Shown here: in pieces, positions 43,979 to 53,168 of the stretch
Position numbering within the stretch: position 1 is the stretch's first letter
How the letters are laid out: the number at the start of each line of letters is the position of its first letter
Source: Pseudopedobacter sp.
Lineage (GTDB): Bacteria; Bacteroidota; Bacteroidia; Sphingobacteriales; Sphingobacteriaceae
Direction: 5' to 3'
Assembly: GCA_014378105.1 (NCBI GenBank)
Contig: JACMOI010000161.1
Location: 1-57,635, forward strand
DNA length: 57,635 nt
Program-made: the position numbers and the translations under genes
Notes under the pieces: generated by a model
Database searches by the model: none
What the model was told of the DNA's origin: nothing
What the model saw: only the letters and a program-made list of their open reading frames with translations

Positions 43979-44971
43979 TTAAGCCAATTCTAACTGAAAT
44001 TTATTGCCGATATCATTTAAAACGTCTCCAATATGTTCAACGTTTTCTAACGAAACAAGTTTCATTCTATAATCTTTAAAGTTCGGAATTCCTTTGAAAT
44101 AGTTAGCATAATGCCTTCGCATTTCAAAAATACCAGTTTTGGGGCCTTTCCACTCTATAGATTTTTGCAAATGAATACGACAAGTGTCTATTCGCTCTTG
44201 TAAGGTGGGTCCATCTAAATGTTCCCCTGTTGCAAAAAAATGTTTTATTTCTCTAAAAATCCACGGATAACCAATAGACGCCCGACCTATCATAATTCCA
44301 TCAACCTCGTATTCTAATCTCCAATTAGCAGCTTTCTCAGGTGTATCTATATCTCCATTACCAAAAATGGGGATTTTTATTCTCGGATTTCTTTTTATCT
44401 CTCTTATTAAAGACCAATCTGCTGACCCTTTATACATTTGAGATCGTGTACGACCATGAATGGTCAATGCCTGTATACCTACATCTTGCAAACGTTCGGC
44501 TACTTCATATACATTCTTGGTGTTGTCATCCCAGCCTAAACGAGTCTTCACTGTTACCGGTAAATGTGTAGCATTCACTACGGCGGCAGTCATCTTCACC
44601 ATCTTATCAATATCTTGCAACAAACTTGCGCCTGCTCCTTTACAAGCCACGTTTTTTACCGGACAACCGTAATTGATATCAATCAAATCTGGATTGGCTA
44701 CTGAAGAAATCTCTGTGGCCTGTCGCATATGATCAATCTCTGAACCGAAAATTTGGATACCTATTGGCCTTTCATATTCGAAAATATCGAGTTTCTGACG
44801 ACTTTTTGCTGCATCTCTGATTAATCCTTCAGATGAAATAAATTCCGTGTACATCATATCCACACCATTTTGCTTACAAACAAAACGGAATGGGGGATCG
44901 CTTACATCTTCCATTGGAGCCAACAAAAGAGGGAACGCTCCTAAATCAATATTTCCAATTTTAACTGACAT
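43979..44971 (-). CDS. dusB: tRNA dihydrouridine synthase DusB
   Basis: A 330-residue FMN enzyme that reduces uridines of the tRNA D-loop. 'LLLAPMEDVSDPPFRFVC' is the FMN site, catalytic C110 lies in 'DINYGCPVKNVACKGAGASLL', and 'VTVKTRLGWDD', 'ALTIHGRTRSQMYKG' and 'VDGIMIGRASIGYPWIF' are all conserved. The HTH-less C-terminus ends at normal length for the Bacteroidota branch. It diverges from the CPBP gene and precedes apaG. Confidence 0.95.
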   Translation of the reverse strand: MSVKIGNIDLGAFPLLLAPMEDVSDPPFRFVCKQNGVDMMYTEFISSEGLIRDAAKSRQKLDIFEYERPIGIQIFGSEIDHMRQATEISSVANPDLIDINYGCPVKNVACKGAGASLLQDIDKMVKMTAAVVNATHLPVTVKTRLGWDDNTKNVYEVAERLQDVGIQALTIHGRTRSQMYKGSADWSLIREIKRNPRIKIPIFGNGDIDTPEKAANWRLEYEVDGIMIGRASIGYPWIFREIKHFFATGEHLDGPTLQERIDTCRIHLQKSIEWKGPKTGIFEMRRHYANYFKGIPNFKDYRMKLVSLENVEHIGDVLNDIGNKFQLELA

Positions 44972-45022
44972 TCAAAAATCTATTCCTTAATTTAACCGCA
45001 AATTTATTAAAAAGTATTGACT

Positions 45023-45952
45023 ATGATTGACACAAGAAAGTCAACAGCTTATCATCCAGCCTTATTATTGGTTTTTCTAGTTTTAATTTCGGCTGTTGCC
45101 GCCATTGTTTTCACCTTAATAGGAACCGCGGTTTGGTTTTTTACTGATTCTAACGCATCTTTAGCCACGTTTGGCAGCGCTACAACAACAGGAAATATTG
45201 CTTTTATTAGAATACTACAAATCTTCAGCACCTTCGGCCTCTTCATTGTTGGACCAATTGCTTATTCTTTCTTGGCTAAAGTAAAAGCAAAGCATTATTT
45301 CTGTTTTGATGAGAAAATCAATTGGAATCTATTTTTTGTGGTGGTTACCTTAATGTTTTGTTCCAGTGCTTTATTAGAATGGATTACTACTCTTAATCAA
45401 AAAATGAGTTTACCAAGTGTTCTCCACGGAATGGAAGTTTGGATGAAGCAAAAAGAAGACGAAGCCGCTGAACTCACCAAAATGCTTTTGGTGATGAAGG
45501 ACTATTCTGCTTTTAGCATCAACTTACTAATGATTGCCATTTTACCTGCTATAGGTGAAGAGCTGTTTTTTAGAGGAGGAATTCAGAATATTCTCATTCA
45601 ATGGTTTAAAAATCATCATGTAGCTATTTGGGTTACTGCTATACTTTTCAGTGCCATTCATTTGCAGTTTTATGGTTTCTTCCCGAGGATGTTTTTAGGC
45701 GCTCTATTTGGTTATCTAATGGTTTACGGTAAAAGTATTTGGTATGCAATATTGGGTCATTTCTTAAACAATGGAACTGCCGTAGTGATGGCTTTTGTGA
45801 TGCAAAAGCAAGGAAAAAGTTTGGAAGAAATTGACAAAGCTCAACCATTTGAGTGGTACGGATACCTGATAAGTGCGATAATAACCTTAATTTTACTAAT
45901 CGTATTTTTTAAAATCGCTAATAAAGAAGAAAAGACTATATCATATGAGTAA
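45023..45952 (+). CDS. CPBP family intramembrane glutamic endopeptidase
   Basis: A 309-residue protein with about eight membrane helices. The CPBP/Abi motif EExxxR is E179-E180...R184 in 'AIGEELFFRGGIQ', followed by 'ILFSAIHLQFYGFFPRMFLGALFGYLMV' and 'AILGHFLNNGTAV'. I use ATG 45023 rather than TTG 45017. Its 3' end overlaps the DUF2007 gene by eight bases and opens a run of lipid-related genes. The protease substrate is unknown. Confidence 0.92.
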   Translation: MIDTRKSTAYHPALLLVFLVLISAVAAIVFTLIGTAVWFFTDSNASLATFGSATTTGNIAFIRILQIFSTFGLFIVGPIAYSFLAKVKAKHYFCFDEKINWNLFFVVVTLMFCSSALLEWITTLNQKMSLPSVLHGMEVWMKQKEDEAAELTKMLLVMKDYSAFSINLLMIAILPAIGEELFFRGGIQNILIQWFKNHHVAIWVTAILFSAIHLQFYGFFPRMFLGALFGYLMVYGKSIWYAILGHFLNNGTAVVMAFVMQKQGKSLEEIDKAQPFEWYGYLISAIITLILLIVFFKIANKEEKTISYE

Positions 45953-46145
45953 TTGGATAAAAATTTACAGTAATAGCCAATTTTTTAAGTCGGAAATTGT
46001 AAAACAAGTTTTGGTAGATAACGAAATTGAAGCTGTAATCATGAACAAACAAGATTCATCTTATAAATTTGGTCAAGTTGAAGTCCATGTGGATGAGACT
46101 CATGCGGCCAAAGCGAAACAAATTATAGAAGAAAACAACCTTTAA
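45945..46145 (+). CDS. DUF2007 domain protein
   Basis: A 66-residue protein of the DUF2007 (putative signal-transducing, PII-like ferredoxin fold) family: 'WIKIYSNSQFFKSEIVKQVLVDNEIEAVIMNKQDSSYKFGQVEVHVDETHAAKAKQIIEE'. It is coupled to the CPBP gene (eight-base overlap) and to cdsA (one-base overlap). Its function is unknown; conserved placement next to cdsA in relatives would suggest a regulatory role. Confidence 0.85.
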   Translation: MSNWIKIYSNSQFFKSEIVKQVLVDNEIEAVIMNKQDSSYKFGQVEVHVDETHAAKAKQIIEENNL

Positions 46146-46948
46146 TGAAAACCAGAGCAATCACAGGTTTTGTATTTGTTTTGGTGATGCTCGCAACTTT
46201 GCTCACTGGACCCTATACTTTCACTGGCTTCTATATTTTTTTAAGCTTGGTTTGCCTGATGGAGTTTTTCACTTTAATAAAAAAAACAGGCTTAAGACCC
46301 CATAAATTGATTGGATACATTGCAGCGTTAGTCATTTTTGCTTCCGTTGCAGGTCGACATTTTATGGCTTTTGAAACCAAATGGTTACTCATCAACATTC
46401 CACTTTTCTTTGGAATCTTCATTCGTGAGTTGTACAAAAAATCAGAGCTACCCTTTAGTAATATTGCCTATACATTTTTAGGTATTATTTACGCCATTAT
46501 CCCTTTTGTATTCTTCTTTAGTTTAGTTTTTATTTCTGGGAATTATAATTTCCACTTGGCTTTGGGTTTCTTCCTGATGCTTTGGGGAAACGACACTGGC
46601 GCCTATTTATTTGGAGTAAAATTTGGTAAACACCGCCTATTTGAAAGGCATTCTCCTAAAAAATCTTGGGAAGGATTTATAGGTGGGATTTTCACCAGCC
46701 AGTTGGTGGGTTATATCTTATCAATTTATTTTACCGATTACACTTTACAAAATTGGTTAGTCATGGCTTTCATTATTTCTTGCTTTGGCACTTTAGGTGA
46801 TTTAGTAGAATCTATGTTTAAGCGAAGCATCGATATTAAAGACTCTGGAAGCATTCTTCCGGGACATGGCGGATTGCTAGATCGCTTTGATGGGTTGTTA
46901 CTTTCTGCACCTGTTGTTTTCGTTTATCTCTATTTAATTACTTATTAG
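46145..46948 (+). CDS. cdsA: Phosphatidate cytidylyltransferase
   Basis: A 267-residue polytopic enzyme making CDP-diacylglycerol from phosphatidate and CTP. The signatures are 'DTGAYLFGVKFGKHRLFERHSPKKSWEGFIGG' and 'GDLVESMFKRSIDIKDSGSILPGHGGLLDRFDGLLLSAP', the latter being the CdsA PROSITE region. It has about seven helices. The phosphatidylserine decarboxylase gene follows after 25 bases, giving a phospholipid operon. Confidence 0.95.
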   Translation: MKTRAITGFVFVLVMLATLLTGPYTFTGFYIFLSLVCLMEFFTLIKKTGLRPHKLIGYIAALVIFASVAGRHFMAFETKWLLINIPLFFGIFIRELYKKSELPFSNIAYTFLGIIYAIIPFVFFFSLVFISGNYNFHLALGFFLMLWGNDTGAYLFGVKFGKHRLFERHSPKKSWEGFIGGIFTSQLVGYILSIYFTDYTLQNWLVMAFIISCFGTLGDLVESMFKRSIDIKDSGSILPGHGGLLDRFDGLLLSAPVVFVYLYLITY

Positions 46949-46973
46949 TAATTTTGTCAAAAAAACAGACATC

Positions 46974-47639
46974 ATGACCATTCATAAAGAAGGCTATACC
47001 TCACTCGCACTTTGCGTATTATTCATATTTGTTACCAATTGGTTGGTCAACTATTACCTCCCGGATGTAACTTGGTTTGTTTGGTTATGGTATATTTTTT
47101 CCGCCTTTTTGTTCCTCATCATTTTACAGTTTTTCCGCAGTCCTTCTAGGATTTTAACAAAAAACGAAAACCAAATTATTTGCCCTGCAGATGGTAAGGT
47201 TGTGGTAATTGAAGAAACCGAAGAGCCAGAGTTTTTAAAAGATAAACGCATTCAACTATCTGTTTTCATGTCGCCCGTAAATGTGCATGTGAACCGCAAT
47301 CCATTGAGCGGAGTCGTTAAGTTTTTCAAATATCACCCAGGTAAATATTTAGTAGCCTGGGATCCAAAATCATCTACCGAAAATGAAAGAACGACTACCG
47401 TTGTAGAACATAAAAGTGGAATTCAAGTATTGTATCGCCAAATTGCAGGAGCAATGGCTCGCCGAATTGTTTGCTATTTAAAAGAAGGTGACCAAGTAGA
47501 ACAAAGCCATGAATTTGGTTTCATTAAATTTGGTTCCCGTGTAGATGTTTTCTTGCCTTTAGGTACAAAAATCGATGTGAGTTTAGGTGAAGTAGTAAAA
47601 GGCGGAGTGACCGTTTTAGCTTCGCTTCCAAATGCTTAA
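46974..47639 (+). CDS. psd: Phosphatidylserine decarboxylase family protein
   Basis: A 221-residue short-type (PSD-A) proenzyme. Two N-terminal membrane helices precede 'RSPSRILTKNENQIICPADGKVVVIEE' and 'LSVFMSPVNVHVNRNPLSGVV'. Self-cleavage is expected between G187 and S188 in 'EFGFIKFGSRVDVFLPLG', where Ser becomes the pyruvoyl group. It makes phosphatidylethanolamine, the main membrane lipid of these bacteria. It follows cdsA, its pathway predecessor. Confidence 0.93.
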   Translation: MTIHKEGYTSLALCVLFIFVTNWLVNYYLPDVTWFVWLWYIFSAFLFLIILQFFRSPSRILTKNENQIICPADGKVVVIEETEEPEFLKDKRIQLSVFMSPVNVHVNRNPLSGVVKFFKYHPGKYLVAWDPKSSTENERTTTVVEHKSGIQVLYRQIAGAMARRIVCYLKEGDQVEQSHEFGFIKFGSRVDVFLPLGTKIDVSLGEVVKGGVTVLASLPNA

Positions 47640-47663
47640 GGAAGTAAAATAGCGCTATTTCTC

Positions 47664-48254
47664 ATGTTTGATTTAACAATTCTTGATCTTTCTTCTGCGG
47701 CAGGACTAACAGCGACAGGCTTTTTAACTTTCAACATCCTTTTGGGGATGTTATTAAGTACCGCTTATAAAAGAACCCAAATTTGGAAATCGTTCCCTAA
47801 AAACCTTCAAAAAATAAGCGTTTATCAATTGCATAACATCACTGCTTACATAGCGCTAACGCTGGTCATCATCCATCCTTTGCTTTTGTTGTTAGACAGC
47901 AGCACTCAATTTACTTTCATAGATATCATTTTCCCCATCAACGCTCCAAAGCAAAAGCTATTTGTGGCTTTAGGTACGTTGTCGTTATACGCTATTATTA
48001 CTGTTGTGATCACCAGTCAAAAAGCGGTAAAAAAAAGAATGAGTTTCCGACTTTGGAAAAATATCCATTTGATTTCTTACCTCACCGCCATCCTGTTTGT
48101 TATTCATGGTGTTGCCATGGATCCTTTGTTAAAAGACAGATCGATTGATTATTTAGATGCCGAAAAACTATTCCCAGAATTATGTTTAGTAGCCATCGTA
48201 GTCGCTACCATCTTTCGTTATCGCTATCATTTGAAAAAGAAGAAAACACTTTAG
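47664..48254 (+). CDS. Ferric reductase-like transmembrane protein
   Basis: A 196-residue protein with about six helices of the ferric-reductase-like (YedZ/MsrQ, PF01794) type. Candidate haem histidines lie in 'VYQLHNITAYIAL', 'LVIIHPLLLLL', 'WKNIHLISYL' and 'ILFVIHGVAMD'. There is no flavin or NADPH domain, so electrons must come from a partner. It is 24 bases after psd. Methionine-sulfoxide reductase partner MsrP is not in the window. Confidence 0.8.
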   Translation: MFDLTILDLSSAAGLTATGFLTFNILLGMLLSTAYKRTQIWKSFPKNLQKISVYQLHNITAYIALTLVIIHPLLLLLDSSTQFTFIDIIFPINAPKQKLFVALGTLSLYAIITVVITSQKAVKKRMSFRLWKNIHLISYLTAILFVIHGVAMDPLLKDRSIDYLDAEKLFPELCLVAIVVATIFRYRYHLKKKKTL

Positions 48255-48434
48255 TTTTTCAGAAAATCAATTTAACAATCTTTGCGTGTGCGATGTATCC
48301 TACCGTCGACGATGACGTTAATCGGAGCGTCACCTCGAAGAAACGATAAGTCTCACTTGTGGGTTTCCGCATAACAACAAATAGCAAATCTTTTTTAGGG
48401 GTGAGTATAGAAAAAATTATTTATTAAACTTAGC

Positions 48435-48770
48435 CTAATAAAATAACTTTGCTTTATCCGTAAAACCATCAAACACTGGTTTTAGAAAATTACGCTCGTA
48501 ACTGATGATGCATTTGGTATCGTTGGCATACTTCAACGCTTCTTGACATTTTGGTGAATTTTGAATTTCGTTTCGATAGCATTCATACGCTGCCAACGAA
48601 GGAAAAGAAAAAGAAGCGTAACCAACATTACTTGCTCCCTCGTGAGGTAACAAATAACCGTGATGTAAACCGCCCATTTCATTGACCAAGTCTATCCAAA
48701 GTTTTCCATAATGCTCAAAATCTTTTACTTTGGCTGGGTCAATAATATATTTTATGAAACAAGTAGTCAT
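48435..48770 (-). CDS. NIPSNAP family protein
   Basis: A 111-residue dimeric alpha-beta barrel protein. 'CFIKYIIDPAKVKDFEHYGKLWIDLVNEMGGLHHGYLLPHEGASNVGYASFSFPSLAAYECYRNEIQ' matches the bacterial NIPSNAP pattern. Function in bacteria is unknown. It is a lone gene; a perfect 8-bp palindrome (48857-48876) lies about 90 bases upstream. Confidence 0.9.
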   Translation of the reverse strand: MTTCFIKYIIDPAKVKDFEHYGKLWIDLVNEMGGLHHGYLLPHEGASNVGYASFSFPSLAAYECYRNEIQNSPKCQEALKYANDTKCIISYERNFLKPVFDGFTDKAKLFY

Positions 48771-49195
48771 TGTTTTAATTTCTAAGTTTTAACCTATTGC
48801 AATTGTTGTTGACATCATAGTCATATTATAGTTAGCGCAAGGAAATTTGATATTAAGAAATACCGCCGGGTATTTCACAATCCTAAAATAGTTCTTTTCT
48901 TAACAAAACATTCAACTAAAAAAGAATAGCAGTACAAACCCAACCCAAATAAACCCGATAGCAATGAAAAGCCCGCAAGCCAAAAGCGAGCGGACTTGTA
49001 ATGGATAGCGGGAATATCGGAACCTAAAAGCACTCGAAATTGCTTTTCCCAAATAGGATTACTTTAGAACTAAAAAATCTATAGAAATAGCTGTAAATTC
49101 AGTTTCCTAAATTTTTTTGATAGAAATTGAGGGTAAACGATTGCGGTCGCGGTATATTGCATGTACGCGTATTTTTTAATTAAAAGCTTTTACAA
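48771..49195. other. Non-coding region: palindrome, repeat-like segment, ECF promoter
   Basis: No credible gene in 425 bases. It holds a GAAATACC-GCCG-GGTATTTC palindrome (48857-48876) and a segment at about 48955-49020 (GCCCGCAAGCC ... GAGCGGACTTG ... GGATAGCGGG), which I recall as a recurring Bacteroidota intergenic sequence. The sigma promoter at 49127-49155 lies at the right end. Confidence 0.5.
49127..49155 (+). promoter_or_regulatory. ECF promoter motif, site 1 (sigma gene)
   Basis: TTGAGGGTA (49127-49135), a 14-base spacer, CGGTAT (49150-49155), 40 bases before the sigma-factor TTG. The same motif and exact spacing recur at 53053 and 54135, so autoregulation by this sigma factor is likely. 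Confidence 0.72.
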
Positions 49196-49678
49196 TTGGA
49201 GAAAGAGGATTTTAAACTCTTGTTTGATACTTATTTTGATGCCATAAAAAACTACCTTTTTTATAGGGTGGGCGATGTTGATATAGCAACCGACATTGCT
49301 CAGGATGTTTTTATGCGCATTTGGGAGAAACAGATGAAATTGGATATGAACAATGCCAAGTATTTGCTGTACAAAATTGCTCGCGATATGCTGGTGAGTA
49401 AATACCGCAGAATGGAGGTAGAAAATAAATATGTGAACCGCATGCAGTTTGAAATGACAGAAGTAACTACAGATGATAGTTATGATTTTAAACAATTGCA
49501 AAAGAAATATGATGATGCTTTAATGCGATTACCGGAAAAACAACGAACGGTATTTTTGATGAGCAGAAGTGAAGAATTAAAATACGCAGAGATTGCGGAA
49601 CGCTTAGACATCAGCATTAAAACGGTTGAAAAAAGAATGTCGAACGCGTTGTTTTATTTAAGAAAGGTTTTAGCATGA
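49196..49678 (+). CDS. FecI-type ECF RNA polymerase sigma factor
   Basis: A 160-residue sigma factor starting at TTG. Region 2 is 'FKLLFDTYFDAIKNYLFYRVGDVDIATDIAQDVFMRIWEKQ' with 'KYLLYKIARDMLVSKYRR'. Region 4 is 'LPEKQRTVFLMSRSEELKYAEIAERLDISIKTVEKRMSNALFYLRKVL'. It overlaps the FecR-type anti-sigma gene by four bases. With the STN-containing TonB receptor downstream, this forms a cell-surface signalling set. Confidence 0.93.
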   Translation: MEKEDFKLLFDTYFDAIKNYLFYRVGDVDIATDIAQDVFMRIWEKQMKLDMNNAKYLLYKIARDMLVSKYRRMEVENKYVNRMQFEMTEVTTDDSYDFKQLQKKYDDALMRLPEKQRTVFLMSRSEELKYAEIAERLDISIKTVEKRMSNALFYLRKVLA

Positions 49679-50535
49679 AAGATATGCAAAAGAATGATTT
49701 AAAAGATCCGGTGGATTTAATTGACCGGATGAAACCCATGGAGGCAAAAAGAAGTAAAGCAGATGTTTGGGCGGATTTGGAGCAGATGATGAAACAAACC
49801 AGAACGACAAAGGTGAGGAGTATGAACTTCTCGACTTGGAGCGTAGCGGCTAGCATTTCCATAGTGGTGACTTTAAGCTTACTGGCAACAGCAAGATTTT
49901 ATACCATCACAATTAATTGCGAAGCGGGTTCGCAAAAAACAATAACTTTGCCTGATGGCTCTTCTGTGATGTTGAACTCGGCTTCTTCCTTAAGTTATTA
50001 CCCATTTTGGTGGTCTTTTGATAAAAAAGCGGAGTTAAATGGTGAGGCTTTTTTTGAAGGGGAGCATGCTAAAAATTTCACGATAACATCCGACAAAGCG
50101 GAGACGACTGTTTTAGGGACCAGTTTTAATATTTACGCTCGTGATAATGATTATCAAGTTACTTGTGTGACTGGAAAAGTGAAAGTATTGGCGCTTATTA
50201 GTAAAGATGAGGTGATCATTACGCCTAATCAAATGGTTTCTTTAAATAATTCTGGTAAATTAACCCCTAATTTAAATGTGGATGCTCAGCTTGCGAAAGA
50301 ATGGACAAATAATCAATTTATTTTCACTCAGGTTCCGTTAAAAAATGTACTTTCAGAAGTATCTAGACGTTACGGAATAAGCATTGAAGGAATTGAAAAC
50401 TTAAACCAGCCCTATACCGGGAGTTTTGTAAAACAAGATCATATTGAGGATGTTTTAGCTATTATTTGTAAACCTTTTGCACTTGAATATAAAAAATTAC
50501 CATCGGGAGGTTTTATTATTGAACAAGCGCCATAA
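49675..50535 (+). CDS. FecR-type anti-sigma factor
   Basis: A 286-residue single-pass membrane regulator. A short cytoplasmic part (about 1-55) precedes one helix ('WSVAASISIVVTLSLLATARF'). The periplasmic FecR domain has 'KTITLPDGSSVMLNSASSLSYY' and 'ELNGEAFFEG', then 'TTVLGTSFNIYARDNDYQVTCVTGKVKVLA'. The C-terminal DUF4974 part has 'FTQVPLKNVLSEVSRRYGISIEG'. It would relay receptor signals to the sigma factor. It overlaps the sigma stop (ATGA) and the receptor start (17 bases). Confidence 0.92.
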   Translation: MKDMQKNDLKDPVDLIDRMKPMEAKRSKADVWADLEQMMKQTRTTKVRSMNFSTWSVAASISIVVTLSLLATARFYTITINCEAGSQKTITLPDGSSVMLNSASSLSYYPFWWSFDKKAELNGEAFFEGEHAKNFTITSDKAETTVLGTSFNIYARDNDYQVTCVTGKVKVLALISKDEVIITPNQMVSLNNSGKLTPNLNVDAQLAKEWTNNQFIFTQVPLKNVLSEVSRRYGISIEGIENLNQPYTGSFVKQDHIEDVLAIICKPFALEYKKLPSGGFIIEQAP

Positions 50536-53041
50536 TTGGCGCTTATTCCCTTTTGTAGTTTTATTTTTTCTGCTATTTTTTTCTCAAAGCTTGTTTGCTC
50601 AACAAGCTATTGTTATTAAAGCTAAAAATCAGTCGCTCAATAAAATTATTACCGCATTAAGGGACCAATATGATGTGAAGCTTTCATTTAATGATGATAA
50701 GCTAGCTTCTTACGTAATTGATATAGATAAAAGTTTCTCTTCTATTGAAGATGCGCTACGCTTTTTGGTTAAAGGCTTACCCTTAAATATTGAGCAGGTG
50801 AATGATGTCTTTATCATCACCAGTCATAAAGCCAATCTGACAGGGAAAAAGTATTTACTTTCGGGACATGTGATTGATGGCAGGGATTATGAAACCCTTC
50901 CGTTTGCGAGTATAGTAGTGGCTAGTTATCCATTAATTACTGACCAAAAAGGAAATTTCTCCTATTCATCTACAATCGATTCTGTCTTTAATCTACATCT
51001 CTCTTACTTGGGTTATTACAAATTAGACACGCTAGTTGGCACAAATGCCAATTTAACAATAAAGCTCTTTCAAAATAGTATTAATATAAAAGAGGTGGTT
51101 TTATCTGACGAACAATCTAAGAAAACATTAGATACCACTTACAATGCAGGGAGCTTAAAAATAAACCATACGATAGGACAGTATTTACCAGGTAGTAGCG
51201 ATAACTCCGTTTATAATTTATTGCGTTTGCAGCCTGGCATTTTAGCCGCTGGCGAGCAGTCCAACGACTTAATAATTTGGGGAAGCTATCGTGGGCAAAC
51301 CAAGCTTTCCTTCGATGGCTTTACAGTATTTGGATTAAAAAACTTTAACGATAACATTGGAGCCATCAACCCTTTAATCACTAAAGATTTATCGATACAG
51401 AAAGGCGGTTATGGTGTGGAACAAGGCGATAGAGTTGGAGGAATAGTAAACATTACTGGTGTTGATGGAAGTATTATAAAGCCAACTTTAAAGGCAACTG
51501 TTAATAATCTAACCTTAAATCTTTCGGCCAGTACACCTTTATTTAAAAATACTTCCTTAGTAATTGCTGGGCGACAAACTTATTATAATTTGTATGATAG
51601 TTATAGTTTAGCACCGCCTCCGAATAATAATAACAACGCTACTAAGCTGATAGATCTAACAGTAAAACCTAAGTATGATTTTGAAGATTATAATTTAAAA
51701 TTTTCTGGACGGTCTGACCAAGGGGATGATTATTATTTGAGTTTATTTACAGGAAACGATAATTTCACCTCATCTTACTCCACCAATCAATATAATTATA
51801 ATATCAATGGGTCGAACCTAGAGAAAAATAAGCAATTTGGTGGGGCAGCTTTTTATTCTAAAAATTGGGCAAATGGAGGCATTTCTAATGTTACCGTAGC
51901 TACATCGGGATTAAATAGTTTTTTTTCAGAAAATGTTGATCTAAAAAAACCCCAGGATGTTAGCTTCCAGAAAAAAAGTGCTGAATTAATCAGGAATGAT
52001 ATCAAAGAAACTAGTGTAAAGTTTACGCATAAATTGCCTGCTACAAAAAACTCTAATTTGCTTTTAGGTTTTGGTTTCATCAACAATAGAACCAGTTTAA
52101 AACAAGACTCTTCCAAAATACAAAAGCTTAGTAATTTATATGAAAGCAACCGAATTTATTCGTTTATTGAAGACGCTTATTTTATTTCTCCAAAATTTAA
52201 AATTACGCCTGGTATCAGGGCTGATTTAGACTTAGAACTTCAAAAAGTTTATGTACAGCCAAGATTAGCTTCTTCTTATGAGTTTAATCCAAACTTTAAA
52301 ATATCAGCTTCATGGGGCTTGTACAATCAGTTTATCGCCTACAATGGCGTAGTAGATGATGAAGGGAATTTCCATTATCAATGGACCGTTAGCGATGGTA
52401 AAAATGTACCGGTTTATCGTTCCCAACATTGGGTCTTAGGATCTTCTTTTCAAAAAAATCAATTTTGGATTAATACTGATGTATACCTAAAAAATACCAT
52501 TGGCATTACTCGTTTTGTTGATGGTAGAGCGGGTAGAAAATCTATTGCTGGTGATAGCAGGGCAATTGGAATAGATTTTTTAATTAAAAAGGAGTATAAG
52601 GGAAACATGGCTTGGATTTCTTATTCTTTAAGTAGTACGCAGGAAAGCTTTCCTAAAAAAGTAAATAAACAAACTATACAAATTTATAGACGAGCGCCAC
52701 AAGATCAAAGACATGAGTTGAAGTTTGCGGGCGTATTAAATCTTTCTCCTTTTTATCTTTCTGCAAATTATGTTTATGGTTCGGGATTTCCCAGTACAAA
52801 CCCTTTGGATAACCCAAATACCAACCAATTGGCCTATAATCGATTTGATGTTGCTGCTACTTATCGCTTTTCGAGAAAGCGCTATCATTTAGAAACCGGT
52901 GTTTCCATTTTAAACTTGTTTAATACACAAAATATCAAATCCAGTAATTTCGAAAGAATCCCTACAGAACAAAACACTTTAAACATCTATTCTCAGGCAG
53001 TTCCTTTTACGCCTACGCTATTTTTAAAGTTCTCGCTTTAA
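50519..53041 (+). CDS. TonB-dependent signalling receptor with STN domain
   Basis: An 840-residue outer-membrane receptor. I start at TTG 50519, preceded by GGGAGG eight bases upstream. A signal peptide ('LFPFVVLFFLLFFSQSLFAQQ') leads to the STN domain ('NQSLNKIITALRDQYDVKLSFNDDKL', 'SSIEDALRFLVKG'), which in FecA-type receptors contacts FecR. A CarboxypepD-reg-like domain, plug ('VYNLLRLQPGILAAGEQSNDLIIWGSYRGQTKLSFDGFTVFG') and barrel ending in 'TPTLFLKFSL' follow. The ligand is unknown. It overlaps the fecR-type gene, so the three form one transcript. Confidence 0.9.
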   Translation: MNKRHNWRLFPFVVLFFLLFFSQSLFAQQAIVIKAKNQSLNKIITALRDQYDVKLSFNDDKLASYVIDIDKSFSSIEDALRFLVKGLPLNIEQVNDVFIITSHKANLTGKKYLLSGHVIDGRDYETLPFASIVVASYPLITDQKGNFSYSSTIDSVFNLHLSYLGYYKLDTLVGTNANLTIKLFQNSINIKEVVLSDEQSKKTLDTTYNAGSLKINHTIGQYLPGSSDNSVYNLLRLQPGILAAGEQSNDLIIWGSYRGQTKLSFDGFTVFGLKNFNDNIGAINPLITKDLSIQKGGYGVEQGDRVGGIVNITGVDGSIIKPTLKATVNNLTLNLSASTPLFKNTSLVIAGRQTYYNLYDSYSLAPPPNNNNNATKLIDLTVKPKYDFEDYNLKFSGRSDQGDDYYLSLFTGNDNFTSSYSTNQYNYNINGSNLEKNKQFGGAAFYSKNWANGGISNVTVATSGLNSFFSENVDLKKPQDVSFQKKSAELIRNDIKETSVKFTHKLPATKNSNLLLGFGFINNRTSLKQDSSKIQKLSNLYESNRIYSFIEDAYFISPKFKITPGIRADLDLELQKVYVQPRLASSYEFNPNFKISASWGLYNQFIAYNGVVDDEGNFHYQWTVSDGKNVPVYRSQHWVLGSSFQKNQFWINTDVYLKNTIGITRFVDGRAGRKSIAGDSRAIGIDFLIKKEYKGNMAWISYSLSSTQESFPKKVNKQTIQIYRRAPQDQRHELKFAGVLNLSPFYLSANYVYGSGFPSTNPLDNPNTNQLAYNRFDVAATYRFSRKRYHLETGVSILNLFNTQNIKSSNFERIPTEQNTLNIYSQAVPFTPTLFLKFSL

Positions 53042-53052
53042 TTTTTTCTTTT

Positions 53053-53081
53053 TTGAGGTTGGCATTCTAATTGATAAGTAT
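53053..53081 (+). promoter_or_regulatory. ECF promoter motif, site 2 (DUF4382-like lipoprotein gene)
   Basis: TTGAGGTTG (53053-53061), 14 bases, AAGTAT (53076-53081), 87 bases before the lipoprotein ATG. It has four differences from site 1 (two in each box) but identical spacing; it is the weakest of the three. Confidence 0.6.
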
Positions 53082-53168
53082 CCATATCAATCATTCAATT
53101 GCTGTTTAACAACTGCAACTTTTAAAAAATTTGATCGTTTAAACATTAATTACTAAAAATTAAAAATC

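Noticed and set aside
48254-48434. Decayed gene or repeat after the ferric-reductase-like gene
   Set aside because: The segment is more GC-rich than its neighbours and has a CCTCGAAGAAACGA-like string recalling common Bacteroidota intergenic repeats, but I see no inverted ends, second copy or open frame, so I do not call it.
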